From assembly GCF_000282615.1 (NCBI RefSeq), contig NZ_AKIY01000026.1:1-46414 (forward strand): DNA of 46,414 bases. The letters are read 5' to 3'. The translations under genes and the position numbers were made by a program. This document shows, piece after piece, positions 34,141 to 42,524 of the stretch (position 1 is its first letter; each line of letters opens with the position of its first letter). The notes beneath the pieces were generated by a model, which saw only the letters and a list, made by a program, of their open reading frames with translations, was not told the DNA's origin and did not search any database. The DNA is from Bradyrhizobium sp. YR681. Its GTDB lineage: Bacteria > Pseudomonadota > Alphaproteobacteria > Rhizobiales > Xanthobacteraceae.

Positions 34141-34490
34141 GGATCATCTTCCCTTCGAGATCGTGTTTGTCAGCGACGGACGCCGCTATTGATCTCGACG
34201 GATCGACCGCACGCGTTGTTACGCCGCCACCGATAAATTTCTGCGGGATGCTGCCGTCCACCTATTCGCCGCAATCGCCTTCGCGTATGGCGCCGCCGAT
34301 ACGGCGCGGAAGGAACGGCAAGTGTGCAGCGCAGCAATGCCGGCCCTTGCCGCGGCATTCCGTCTCGAACTATCAGACTAGAGATCATCGGATGGAAGAC
34401 CGGCTAGGATGGGCCTAGCGCCGGTCTCAACGACCCACCCAATCACTGCAAACAACAACCATTCAAAGAAACGTTCAAGGGGATCACACC
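34141..34490. other. 350-bp intergenic region upstream of the first TRAP operon
   Basis: The region separates the divergent MXKDX gene and the first TRAP operon and should hold both promoters. Apart from the inverted repeat listed separately at 34398-34426 and the Shine-Dalgarno AAGGGG before 34491, nothing stands out. Confidence 0.4.
34398..34426. promoter_or_regulatory. Imperfect inverted repeat upstream of TRAP operon 1
   Basis: GACCGGCTAGG (34398-34408) and CCTAGCGCCGGTC (34414-34426) form an 11-bp dyad around a 5-bp centre, with two extra bases in one arm. It lies 65 bp before the dctP-type start and could be an operator or a leader hairpin. Confidence 0.35.
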
Positions 34491-35513
34491 ATGCTCACGC
34501 GCCGCCACCTGCTCGCGACCGCCGTCGCCGCACCCGCCATTCTACGTTTCGGCACCGGGACCGCGCATGCCGCCACCACGCTGAAGATCTCGCACCAATT
34601 CCCCGGCGGCACCATCGACAAGGGCGATTTCCGCGACCGGCTCTGCCGCATGTTCGCCGCCGAAGTCGCCAAGCGCAGCAACGGCGACATCGCCGCGGAA
34701 ATCTATCCGAACTCCTCGCTGATCAAGACCAACGCGCAATTCTCCGCGATGCGCAAGGGCGCGCTCGATATCTCGCTCTATCCGATGCCCTATGCCGGCG
34801 GCGAGCTGCCGGAGACCAATATCGGCCTGATGCCGGGCCTCGTCACCACCTACGATCAGGGCATGCGCTGGAAGAAGGAGCCGGTCGGCAAGGCGCTGAC
34901 CGACTTCCTTGCCGACAAGGGCATCATCCTGCTCACCTGGGTCTGGCAGGCCGGCGGCGTCGCCAGCCGATCCAAGGCGATCGTCGCCCCTGAAGACGCC
35001 AAGGGCCTGAAGGTGCGCGGCGGCTCGCGCGAGATGGACATGGTGCTCCAGACCGCCGGCGCCTCCGTGCTGTCGGTGCCCTCCAACGAAATCTACGCGG
35101 CGATGCAGACCGGCGCCTGCGATGCCGGCATCACCTCCTCGACCAGCCTGATCTCGTTCCGCCTCGAAGAGGTCGCAAAGTCGCTGACGTCGGGGGCCGG
35201 CGCGTCCTACTGGTTCATGCTCGAGCCGCTGATGATGTCGAAGGCGATCTTCGACAAGCTGCCGAAGAACCAGCAGGACGTCCTGCTCGCGGTCGGCACC
35301 GAGCTCGAAGCCTTCGGCCGCAAGGGCGCGCAGGACGACGACGTCGAGGTCGCCAAGGTCTACGAGAAGGCCGGCGCCAAGGTCAGTGCGCTCGACGCCG
35401 CCATCGTCGGCAAATGGCGCGACATCGCTCGCGACACCGCGTGGAAGGATTACGGCGCCAAGACCGCGACCTCGGCAAACCTGCTCAAGCTCGCTTCCGA
35501 CGTTGGCGCATGA
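34491..35513 (+). CDS. TRAP transporter substrate-binding protein (DctP family), set 1
   Basis: Periplasmic binding protein of a TRAP importer for carboxylated substrates. The 340-residue protein has a twin-Arg-like signal (MLTRRHLLATAVAAPAILRF) ending near AHA-AT. It then shows the DctP phrases LKISHQFPGGTIDKGDF, GDIAAEIYPNSSLIKTN and GLKVRGGSREMDMVLQTAGA, the last containing the arginine that binds the substrate carboxylate in this family. A Shine-Dalgarno AAGGGG precedes the ATG. It is followed by the two membrane components in 4-bp overlaps. The ligand cannot be deduced. Confidence 0.92.
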   Translation: MLTRRHLLATAVAAPAILRFGTGTAHAATTLKISHQFPGGTIDKGDFRDRLCRMFAAEVAKRSNGDIAAEIYPNSSLIKTNAQFSAMRKGALDISLYPMPYAGGELPETNIGLMPGLVTTYDQGMRWKKEPVGKALTDFLADKGIILLTWVWQAGGVASRSKAIVAPEDAKGLKVRGGSREMDMVLQTAGASVLSVPSNEIYAAMQTGACDAGITSSTSLISFRLEEVAKSLTSGAGASYWFMLEPLMMSKAIFDKLPKNQQDVLLAVGTELEAFGRKGAQDDDVEVAKVYEKAGAKVSALDAAIVGKWRDIARDTAWKDYGAKTATSANLLKLASDVGA

Positions 35514-36082
35514 GTCACGGTCCGCTTCCGGATCGTGACGACCAGGCGAACGCTGCCGCAAGGACAGGCCTTGCGGCGGCGGTCGATCGCGGTCTTGCCA
35601 TCCTCAACAGCATCATCGTCGTGTTCGCCGCGCTCGCGCTGATCGCGGCCTGCGCCATCCTGAGCTACAGCGTGCTCAGCCGCGCCCTGTTCAAGGCCGC
35701 CAATTACTGGCAGGACGAGGCCGCCGTGTTCCTGCTGGTCGGCGCCACCTTCATGACGGCCGCCTATGTGCAGCAGAACCGCGGCCATATCGGCATCGAG
35801 GCGTTCGTCGGGCTGCTCTCGCCGCTGGCGAACAAGATCAGGCTCTGGCTGGTTGACGCCGCGACGTTCCTGTTCTGCGCTTTCTTCACCTGGAAGTCCT
35901 GGACGCTGGCGCACGAAGCCTATGTCGACGGCCAGGTCTCGAACTCGATTTGGTCGCCGCCGCTCGCCATTCCCTATTCACTGATGGCGCTCGGCATGAG
36001 CCTGCTCTGCGTCCAGATCCTCGTGCAGCTTGCGCTGCCTTTCGCGGGGACCAGGCCTTTAGCAGGAGCGAAGCGTCCATGA
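35510..36082 (+). CDS. TRAP transporter small permease (DctQ family), set 1
   Basis: Four-helix membrane subunit that supports the large permease. The 190-residue protein shows VDRGLAILNSIIVVFAALAL, the conserved NYWQDEAAVFLLVGATFMTA of DctQ, and RGHIGIEAFVGLLSP. The ATG at 35510 overlaps the stop of the binding-protein gene as ATGA, and its own stop overlaps the large permease start in the same way. Confidence 0.92.
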   Translation: MSHGPLPDRDDQANAAARTGLAAAVDRGLAILNSIIVVFAALALIAACAILSYSVLSRALFKAANYWQDEAAVFLLVGATFMTAAYVQQNRGHIGIEAFVGLLSPLANKIRLWLVDAATFLFCAFFTWKSWTLAHEAYVDGQVSNSIWSPPLAIPYSLMALGMSLLCVQILVQLALPFAGTRPLAGAKRP

Positions 36083-37437
36083 GCGTTTTCGGTATCGGCG
36101 TCGCCTACGCGGTCGCGACGCTGCTCGTGATGTTTTCGGGCATGCCGATTGCGTTCGCGCTCGGCGCGGTCGCGGTCGTGTTCATGGGCATCTACATGCC
36201 CTCCGCGTCCCTCGATACGGTGACCCAGAATGTGTACGAGGAAATGGCCTCGATCACGCTGCTGTCGATCCCGCTGTTCATCCTGAAGGGCGCCGCGATC
36301 GGCAAGTCACGCGCAGGCCAGGATCTCTATCTGGCGCTGCATGCCTGGCTGCATCGTGTGCCCGGCGGCCTCGGCGTCGCCAACGTGTTCGCCTGCGCGC
36401 TGTTCGCGGCGATGGCGGGCTCGAGCCCCGCGACCTGCTCGGCGATCGGCTCGGCCGGCATCCCCGAGATGCGCAAGCGCGGCTATTCCGGCGGCTTCGC
36501 GGCCGGCATCATCGCCGCCGGCGGCACGCTCGGCATTTTGCTGCCGCCGTCGATCACCATGATCCTGTTCGCGGTCGCAGCCGAAAAGTCGCTGGGACGG
36601 CTGTTCCTCGCCGGCATTGGACCCGGGCTGCTGCTGGTCTCGCTGTTCGGGGCCTATGCCGTGATCCGTTTCCGGCAGGAATATGCCGCGGCCGAAGCGG
36701 TCTACAAGAACGGCGGCCCGGAGGCTGCGATCCTCGCCCGCGACGAGTACACGCTGGCCGAACGCTTCAGCGTGCTGCCGCGCGTGATTCCGTTCGTGCT
36801 GCTGCTCACCGGCGTCATGATCGCGCTCTACGGCGGCTACGCCACGCCATCGGAGACCGCCGGCCTCGGCGGCCTGCTCGCGCTGGCGCTGATCGCGGCG
36901 ATCTACAGCGTGTGGCGACCGAGCGACCTTGCGCCCATCATGAAATCGACGATCCGGGAATCGACCATGCTGATGATGATCATCGGCATGTCGCTGCTCT
37001 ACTCCTACGTCATGAGCTATCTGCACATCTCGCAATCGGTCGCCGAATCCATCGTCGCGATGCACCTGCCGCGCTGGGAGTTGCTGTTCGCGATCCTCGT
37101 CATGGTCGTCGTGCTCGGCTTCTTCCTGCCGCCGGTCTCGATCATCCTGATGACCGCGCCGATCATCCTGCCGCCGCTGCGCGCGGCCAATTTCGACATC
37201 ATCTGGTTCGGCGTGGTCATGACCATCGTGATGGAGATGGGCCTGATCCACCCGCCGGTCGGCCTCAACATCTTCGTCATCCGCAACGTCGCGCCTGATA
37301 TTCCCCTGCGCGAGGTGATCTGGGGCACCCTGCCCTTCGTGCTGCTGATGATGCTCGCGGTGCTGCTGCTCTGCTTCGTGCCGGGGATTTCGACCGCACT
37401 GCCGGATCTGGTGATGGGGCCGGACGGGAGCCGGTAG
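36079..37437 (+). CDS. TRAP transporter large permease (DctM family), set 1
   Basis: Na+-driven transport subunit with about 12-13 membrane segments. The 452-residue protein shows GMPIAFALGAVAVVFMGIYM, the family motif SSPATCSAIGSAGIPEMRKR, then GTLGILLPPSITMILFAVAA and LFFLPPVS-type turns near the second half-repeat (ILPPLRAANFDIIWFGVVMT, HPPVGLNIFVIRN). The ATG at 36079 overlaps the stop of the small permease gene by 4 bp. A repeat element that may also terminate transcription follows 16 bp after the stop. Confidence 0.93.
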   Translation: MSVFGIGVAYAVATLLVMFSGMPIAFALGAVAVVFMGIYMPSASLDTVTQNVYEEMASITLLSIPLFILKGAAIGKSRAGQDLYLALHAWLHRVPGGLGVANVFACALFAAMAGSSPATCSAIGSAGIPEMRKRGYSGGFAAGIIAAGGTLGILLPPSITMILFAVAAEKSLGRLFLAGIGPGLLLVSLFGAYAVIRFRQEYAAAEAVYKNGGPEAAILARDEYTLAERFSVLPRVIPFVLLLTGVMIALYGGYATPSETAGLGGLLALALIAAIYSVWRPSDLAPIMKSTIRESTMLMMIIGMSLLYSYVMSYLHISQSVAESIVAMHLPRWELLFAILVMVVVLGFFLPPVSIILMTAPIILPPLRAANFDIIWFGVVMTIVMEMGLIHPPVGLNIFVIRNVAPDIPLREVIWGTLPFVLLMMLAVLLLCFVPGISTALPDLVMGPDGSR

Positions 37438-37453
37438 CGGCAATCGCAACTGC

Positions 37454-37546
37454 CGTAGGGTGGGCAAAGGCGCGCGGCACCGTGCCCACCATCTCTTTGT
37501 GATTCCGCTAAAAGTGGTGGGCACGCTTCGCTTTGCCCACCCTGCG
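37454..37546. repeat. Inverted-repeat element (CGTAGGGTGGGCAAAG family), copy 1
   Basis: The ends are CGTAGGGTGGGCAAAG and CTTTGCCCACCCTGCG. Inner arms carry GTGCCCACCA and TGGTGGGCAC, so the whole element folds into one long hairpin. It lies between the convergent dctM-type gene and the GntR gene and is followed on the plus strand by ATTTTTATTT, so it may also terminate transcription. A second copy is at 42336-42420. Confidence 0.8.
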
Positions 37547-37550
37547 ATTT

Positions 37551-38234
37551 TTATTTCCGCCGCCCCTTCGGTGGGGCCACGCGGCCGGCGACCACCTGCA
37601 ACAGGTCCTTGCGCACGGCCTCGATATGCCGCTCCAGGAAGCCGCAGGCCTCATCGACCTTCCGGGCGCGGCAGAGCGCGATCAGTTGGGCGTGCTCCTT
37701 CTCGGCGGTCCCCATCGCCTTGGTGTTGGAGAGCTGCAGGCGCGTGTAGCGGTCACTGGTCTGGAGCAGTGACAGCACGATCGCACGCGTGCGCGGCTGC
37801 GGGGCGTGCATATAGAGCGCGAGATGGAAGTCGGCGTTGAGCTGGCCCCAATCGCTGACATTCTTCGCCTTGATGGCCTTCTCGAATTGCCTGTGGATGT
37901 CGTCGAGCGCATCGAAATCATCTGCGGAGAAATGCGGCGCCGACTGCGCCAGCAGGCGTGGTTCCAGGATGCAGCGCAGATCGAACACGTCGTTGATCTC
38001 GTCGAGCGACAGCTCCGAGACGATGGCGCCCTTCTGCGGCACGATGCGCACCAGGCCTTCCGCTTCGAGCTGGAACAACGCCTCGCGGACGGGAATGCGG
38101 CTGACGCCATAGGTTTCGCCAAGCGCATCCTGGCGCAGCTGCGAGCCGGCCGGATAGGTGCCGTCGAGGATCGCCTGCCGGAGCTGATCCACGATCGCGG
38201 CCGACAGCGTGCGATGCTTCAGAGGCTGTTTCAT
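37551..38234 (-). CDS. GntR-family transcriptional regulator, FadR/FCD type
   Basis: The 227-residue protein has an N-terminal winged helix (LRQAILDGTYPAGSQLRQDA, with recognition phrase GVSRIPVREALFQLEAEGLV) and a C-terminal FCD ligand-binding domain of helices with the metal-ligand pattern D...H...H (NADFHLALYMHAPQ, EHAQLIALCRARKVDEACGF, LERHIEAV). The start at 38234 follows a short AAGG element. It is divergent from the second TRAP operon, with a 19-bp palindrome between, so it most likely represses that operon and is released by a substrate or pathway intermediate. Confidence 0.92.
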   Translation of the reverse strand: MKQPLKHRTLSAAIVDQLRQAILDGTYPAGSQLRQDALGETYGVSRIPVREALFQLEAEGLVRIVPQKGAIVSELSLDEINDVFDLRCILEPRLLAQSAPHFSADDFDALDDIHRQFEKAIKAKNVSDWGQLNADFHLALYMHAPQPRTRAIVLSLLQTSDRYTRLQLSNTKAMGTAEKEHAQLIALCRARKVDEACGFLERHIEAVRKDLLQVVAGRVAPPKGRRK

Positions 38235-38370
38235 CTGACCTTGTTGTCCTTCCCGACTCGTCCAGCCGACGCGGTCCCTCTCTTGCATGTCGAGCCACTC
38301 AGCAAAAGTGAGTGCCCAGCAAAAGCGCGTCCTACCGCCGAAATGACCGCAATCTCCGTTTGACACCCAA

Positions 38371-38389
38371 AATGTATAAATTATACATT
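38371..38389. promoter_or_regulatory. Palindromic operator for the GntR/FCD regulator
   Basis: AATGTATAA-A-TTATACATT is a perfect 19-bp dyad with 9-bp arms, in the 196-bp divergent gap between the regulator gene and TRAP operon 2. GntR/FCD proteins typically bind AT-rich palindromes with such TGTATA/TATACA half-sites. It lies about 42 bp before the dctQ-type start, so binding would likely block transcription of that operon. Confidence 0.75.
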
Positions 38390-38430
38390 TGCCGATAGCA
38401 CGAGATTTCTCAGGGGTCGGGGCCTCTTTC

Positions 38431-39054
38431 ATGATCGAGCAGACGATTCCGGCCACGCGCGCGTTGAGCGTTCGACGCATGGTCGTCCGCGCATCCAGCG
38501 CCCTGCTCGCCGTCGAGCGCGTCGCGCTGATGGGCCTGATGTACCTGCTCACCGGCCTGATCCTGCTGAACGTCGTCACCCGTTACGCCCGCTTCCCGAT
38601 CTACTGGATCGACGAATCCGCAGTCTATTGCGTGGTTTGGCTGACCTTCGTCGGCGCCTCCGCGATGACGCGGTTGCGGCTCGATTTCGCGGTGACCATG
38701 CTGACCGAGCGCCTCTCGGCCCGGCACCAGAAGATCGCAAAAGTGATTTCGACCGGCCTCGTCGTCGTCTTCGGCGTCGCCCTGATCATCACATGCGTGC
38801 TCTGGATGGACCCGATTGGCCTCGCGCGTGCCGGGTTCGACGGACGCAAGCTTGCGGCCGAAACCTTCAACTTCCTCTACACCGAGCACACCCAGACGCT
38901 GAACTGGCCGACCTGGGTGCTTTATCTGACGCTGCCGATCTTCGCGGTGTCGATGACCGTGCACGGCCTCGCCAACCTTCTGGAAGATCTCGAGCTGGTC
39001 CCGCGCACGCCGCCGAAGGGCTTTCAGCTCTCCGAACTCGACGGGGTCAACTGA
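38431..39054 (+). CDS. TRAP transporter small permease (DctQ family), set 2
   Basis: The 207-residue protein has four membrane segments and the DctQ phrases IYWIDESAVYCVVWLTFVGA and RLRLDFAVTMLTERL. An insert of about 30 residues (GLARAGFDGRKLAAETFNFL) lies between the third and fourth segments. The ATG at 38431 is used; the open frame upstream begins inside the operator. The stop and the start of the next gene share one base (TGATG). Confidence 0.9.
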   Translation: MIEQTIPATRALSVRRMVVRASSALLAVERVALMGLMYLLTGLILLNVVTRYARFPIYWIDESAVYCVVWLTFVGASAMTRLRLDFAVTMLTERLSARHQKIAKVISTGLVVVFGVALIITCVLWMDPIGLARAGFDGRKLAAETFNFLYTEHTQTLNWPTWVLYLTLPIFAVSMTVHGLANLLEDLELVPRTPPKGFQLSELDGVN

Positions 39055-40319
39055 TGATCACGTCAGCCGCCTTCGTCGCGATCATGCTGGTCGGCGTGCC
39101 GATCGGGCTCTGCCTGTGCCTTGCTGGCCTCGTCTACATCGCAGCGTCCGGCAATCCCGTGCTGTTCCAGTCCTATCCGCTCCAGCTGTTCGGCGGCGTC
39201 GACAGCTACGGCCTGATCGCCATCCCGCTCTTCATCCTGATCGGCGAGATCATGAACGGCGGCGGCATCACGCGGCGCATCGTCGACATGGCGATGGCCT
39301 TCGTCGGCTCGCTCAAGGGCGGGCTTGCCTACGTCAACATCCTCGCCAACATGTTCATCTCATCGATCCTGGGCTCAGCCACCGCGCAGGTCGCGATCAT
39401 GGCCCAGATCATGGTGCCGGAGATGGAGAAGAAGGGCTACGACAAGACCTTCGCGGCGGGCCTCACCGCCTACGGCGGCATGCTCGGCCCGATCATTCCG
39501 CCCTCGGTGATGTTCGTGGTCTACAGCGTGCTGGCGCAGGTCTCGGTCAGCGACATGCTGATCGCCGGCATCGTGCCGGGCGTCATCCTCACGGTGATGT
39601 TCTGCCTCGTCATCGCGCTGATGGGATATATCTACAATTATCCCCGTGCGGACTATCAGACGCCGCGCCAGCGCGTCATGACGATCCTGCGGACGTCACC
39701 CACCCTGCTGATCCCGATCGTCATCGTCGGCACCATCCTCAGCGGCCTCGCCAATGCGACGGAATCCGCCGCGGTCGGCGCAGTCGCCGCGGCACTCGTC
39801 GGCAAGTATTGGACGAAGGAATTCGAGTTCTCCCAGCTGCCGCAGATGATGCTGCGCAGTGGCATCTATTCGGCGATCGTGCTGTTCCTCGTGGCGGCGG
39901 CGGCCGTGTTCTCCTGGGTCCTGATCTTCGGCAAGGTGCCGCAGGAAACCGCGGCCTGGATCCAGACGGCCGCCAAGGACCCCATCAGCTTCATGCTGAT
40001 CTGCAACGTCATCCTGCTGGTGATCGGCACTGTGATCGACGGCATTCCCGGCCTGATCATGACGGTGCCGATCCTGCTGCCGGTTGCGACCGACGTTTAT
40101 CACATCGATCCCCGGCATTTCGGCGTCGTCGTCGTGATCAACCTCGTACTCGGCCTGTTGTCGCCGCCGGTCGGGCTCTGCTTCTTCGTCGCGGCCGCCG
40201 TCACCGGCGCCAAGCCCGGCAAGATGTTCATGGTGACGCTGCCCTTCTTCGTCATCTCCTGCGTCCTGCTGGTGCTGCTCTCGCTCTACCCCTCGCTCTC
40301 GCTGATCCTCATCAAATAG
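39054..40319 (+). CDS. TRAP transporter large permease (DctM family), set 2
   Basis: Transport subunit of 421 residues with about 12 membrane segments. It shows the DctM phrases GVDSYGLIAIPLFILIGEIM, ISSILGSATAQVAIMAQIMV, AYGGMLGPIIPPSVMFVVYS and LLSPPVGLCFFVAAAVTGAK. It differs clearly from the set 1 permease and follows its small partner with a one-base overlap; the binding-protein gene comes next, 24 nt later. Confidence 0.93.
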   Translation: MITSAAFVAIMLVGVPIGLCLCLAGLVYIAASGNPVLFQSYPLQLFGGVDSYGLIAIPLFILIGEIMNGGGITRRIVDMAMAFVGSLKGGLAYVNILANMFISSILGSATAQVAIMAQIMVPEMEKKGYDKTFAAGLTAYGGMLGPIIPPSVMFVVYSVLAQVSVSDMLIAGIVPGVILTVMFCLVIALMGYIYNYPRADYQTPRQRVMTILRTSPTLLIPIVIVGTILSGLANATESAAVGAVAAALVGKYWTKEFEFSQLPQMMLRSGIYSAIVLFLVAAAAVFSWVLIFGKVPQETAAWIQTAAKDPISFMLICNVILLVIGTVIDGIPGLIMTVPILLPVATDVYHIDPRHFGVVVVINLVLGLLSPPVGLCFFVAAAVTGAKPGKMFMVTLPFFVISCVLLVLLSLYPSLSLILIK

Positions 40320-40343
40320 GCCTGTTCAAAAGGAAGCCCGACC

Positions 40344-41327
40344 ATGCCGCTTTCACGCCGCCGCTTTCTCGCCGCCAGTGCCGCCGCATCGGTGTTCGCG
40401 CCGTCGCTGGCGCTTGCCCAGGCCAAGGAATTCCGCCTCGGCCTGATCACGCCGAACGGCCACTCCTGGAACAAGGCCGCGCTCAAATTCGGCGACGAGC
40501 TCAAGGCTGCCACCAACGGCCGGCTGACCCTGACCGTGTTCCACTCGGGCCAGCTCGGCAACGAGCCCGCCATGATGCAGCAATTGCAGTCCGGCGCGCT
40601 CGACATGGGCTTCATCCAGGCCGCCGAGCTCGGCTCGCGCGTGCCGCACATCGCCGCGATCAATGCGCCCTACATCGTCCGCTCGACACCCGCGGTCGCG
40701 AAATTCGTCCGGCATCCGGCGGCAGTGAAGCTGTTCGACGTGCTGCCGCAGGAGACCGGCACCATCGGGCTCGGCTGGGGCATCACCGGCATGCGCGCGG
40801 TGTTCTCGTCCAAGGACCTCAATTCGCTCGCCGACATCAAGGGCATGAAGCTGCGCATCAACCCGACGCCGGTCTATCGCGATTTCTATTCCTCGCTCGG
40901 CGCAGCCCCGACGCCGATCCCGACGCCGCAGGTGTTCGACGCCATGGCCAACGGCCAGGTCGACGGCCTCGAGGCCGATCTCGAATTCTCCTGGAACCAG
41001 CGCTTCGACAAGGTCTCGAAGGTGATCCTGCAGATGAATGCCGTCTTCATGCCGATGGCGGCCGTGGTGTCGGGCCGGGTCTGGCAGACGCTCCCCGCAG
41101 CCGACCGCGAGCTGATCGCCAAGACGATCAAGTCGACGCTGGACGCGCAGATCGACGAACTCGCCTCCAACGAACCAGCGCTGATCGAGAACTTCAAGAA
41201 CGCGCCGATCCCGATCCGCCAGGTCCCGGCCGGCGATACCGAGGCCGTCATCGCCGAGTTCGACAAGATCTGGCTGCCGAAGGCACCCGTTCTCGCCGAG
41301 TTGCGCAAGGTCGGCGCGACGCTCTGA
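40344..41327 (+). CDS. TRAP transporter substrate-binding protein (DctP family), set 2
   Basis: The 327-residue protein starts with a Tat signal (SRRRFLAASAAASVFA) ending near ALA-QA. It then shows FRLGLITPNGHSWNKAALKF, GRLTLTVFHSGQLGNEPAMM and DIKGMKLRINPTPVYRDFYS, the last with the arginine of the carboxylate-binding site, followed by DGLEADLEFSWNQRFDKVSK. A Shine-Dalgarno AAGGAAG lies before the ATG. It sits third in the operon, ahead of the DapA-family lyase. Confidence 0.93.
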   Translation: MPLSRRRFLAASAAASVFAPSLALAQAKEFRLGLITPNGHSWNKAALKFGDELKAATNGRLTLTVFHSGQLGNEPAMMQQLQSGALDMGFIQAAELGSRVPHIAAINAPYIVRSTPAVAKFVRHPAAVKLFDVLPQETGTIGLGWGITGMRAVFSSKDLNSLADIKGMKLRINPTPVYRDFYSSLGAAPTPIPTPQVFDAMANGQVDGLEADLEFSWNQRFDKVSKVILQMNAVFMPMAAVVSGRVWQTLPAADRELIAKTIKSTLDAQIDELASNEPALIENFKNAPIPIRQVPAGDTEAVIAEFDKIWLPKAPVLAELRKVGATL

Positions 41328-41400
41328 TCCCATTCGCCATCCTCTTCACCACAGCCGGCGGACCCAGCCCCCCGCTGGCATTTCCATCTGGAGAAAAACC

Positions 41401-42327
41401 ATGAGCCGCCGCGTTTCCTGGGAAGGCGTCTTCCCGGCCGTCACCACGCAATTCCACGACGACCTCTCGCTCGACATCGACGCGACCGCGAAGGTCATGG
41501 ACGGGCTGATCCGCGACGGCGTCTCCGGCCTGATCGTCTGCGGCTCGGTCGGCGAGAACACCTCGCTGGAGCGCAAGGAGAAGGTTGCGATCATGGAGAC
41601 GGCCAAATCCGTCGCGGCCGGCCGGGTGCCCGTGCTGTGCGGCATCGCCGAATTCACCACGGCTTTCGCGGTCGAAACCGCCAAGGAAGCCGCGCGCGTC
41701 GGCATCGACGGCGTGATGGTGATGCCGGCCCTAGTCTATTCGTCCAAGCCGCACGAGACCGCCGCGCATTTCCGCGCCGTCGCCAGCGCGACCGACCTGC
41801 CGGTGATGCTCTACAACAATCCGCCGATCTACAAGAACGACGTCACCCCCGACATTCTGGCCACGCTCGCCGACGTCGAGACCGTGGTCTGCTTCAAGGA
41901 CTCCTCAGGCGACACCCGGCGTTTCATCGACACCAGGAACATGGTCGGCGACCGCTTCGTGCTGTTCGCCGGCCTCGACGACGTCATCGTCGAGAGCATC
42001 GCCATGGGCGCGGTGGGCTGGGTTTCCGGCATGTCGAATGCCTTCCCGCGCGAGGGCGAGACGCTGTTTCGTCTGGCCAAGGCCGGCCGCTTTGCCGAGG
42101 CCATGCCGCTCTACGAATGGTTCATGCCGCTCTTGCATCTCGACGCCCGCCCGGATCTCGTCCAGTGCATCAAGCTGTGCGAGCACATCATGGGCCGCGG
42201 TACCGCTCTGACCCGCCCGCCCCGCCTCGCGCTGCTGCCGCAGGAGAAGGCCGAGGTCGAGGCCATGATGGTCCGCGCCCTGAAGAACCGCCCGCGCCTG
42301 CCGGATGTCGGGTTGAAGGCGGCCTGA
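41401..42327 (+). CDS. Dihydrodipicolinate synthase/N-acetylneuraminate lyase family protein
   Basis: Class I aldolase of the DapA superfamily, expected to use a Schiff base with a 2-oxo acid. The 308-residue barrel has GSVGENTSLE (strand 2, carboxylate binding), catalytic Y138 in LYNNPPIY and Schiff-base K166 in VVCFKDSSGD. Its place in a TRAP operon under a GntR regulator points to catabolism, not lysine synthesis: it may cleave or dehydrate a sugar acid, sialic acid-like compound or hydroxyproline-derived intermediate. The substrate is the one taken up by TRAP set 2, which is unknown. An inverted-repeat element starts 9 bp after its stop. Confidence 0.9.
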   Translation: MSRRVSWEGVFPAVTTQFHDDLSLDIDATAKVMDGLIRDGVSGLIVCGSVGENTSLERKEKVAIMETAKSVAAGRVPVLCGIAEFTTAFAVETAKEAARVGIDGVMVMPALVYSSKPHETAAHFRAVASATDLPVMLYNNPPIYKNDVTPDILATLADVETVVCFKDSSGDTRRFIDTRNMVGDRFVLFAGLDDVIVESIAMGAVGWVSGMSNAFPREGETLFRLAKAGRFAEAMPLYEWFMPLLHLDARPDLVQCIKLCEHIMGRGTALTRPPRLALLPQEKAEVEAMMVRALKNRPRLPDVGLKAA

Positions 42328-42335
42328 GCGAAGGT

Positions 42336-42420
42336 CTCGTAGGGTGGGCAAAGCGAAGCGTGCCCACCATCATGTAAAGACCGTGGGCACGGCGCTACGC
42401 GCCTTTGCCCACCCTACGAG
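42336..42420. repeat. Inverted-repeat element (CGTAGGGTGGGCAAAG family), copy 2
   Basis: Termini CTCGTAGGGTGGGCAAAG and CTTTGCCCACCCTACGAG are perfect 18-bp inverted repeats, and the inner arms contain GTGCCCAC/GTGGGCAC. It belongs to the same family as 37454-37546. It lies after the DapA-family gene and may also act as its terminator. Confidence 0.85.
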
Positions 42421-42433
42421 AGCTCTCTCTTCT

Positions 42434-42519
42434 GTCATTGCGAGGAGCCCTTGCGACGAAGCAATCCAGAAACCCTCCGCGGAGGGATTCTGGATTGCTT
42501 CGCTGCGCTCGCAATGACG
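42434..42519. repeat. Inverted-repeat element (GTCATTGCGAG family)
   Basis: The ends are GTCATTGCGAGGAGC and GCGCTCGCAATGAC. Inner arms GAAGCAATCCAGAA and TTCTGGATTGCTTC pair perfectly, and the apex is CCCTCCGCGGAGGG, itself palindromic. It is a different family from its left neighbour and lies 5 bp before the stop of the HMG-CoA lyase gene. Confidence 0.85.
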
Positions 42520-42524
42520 GCGAA

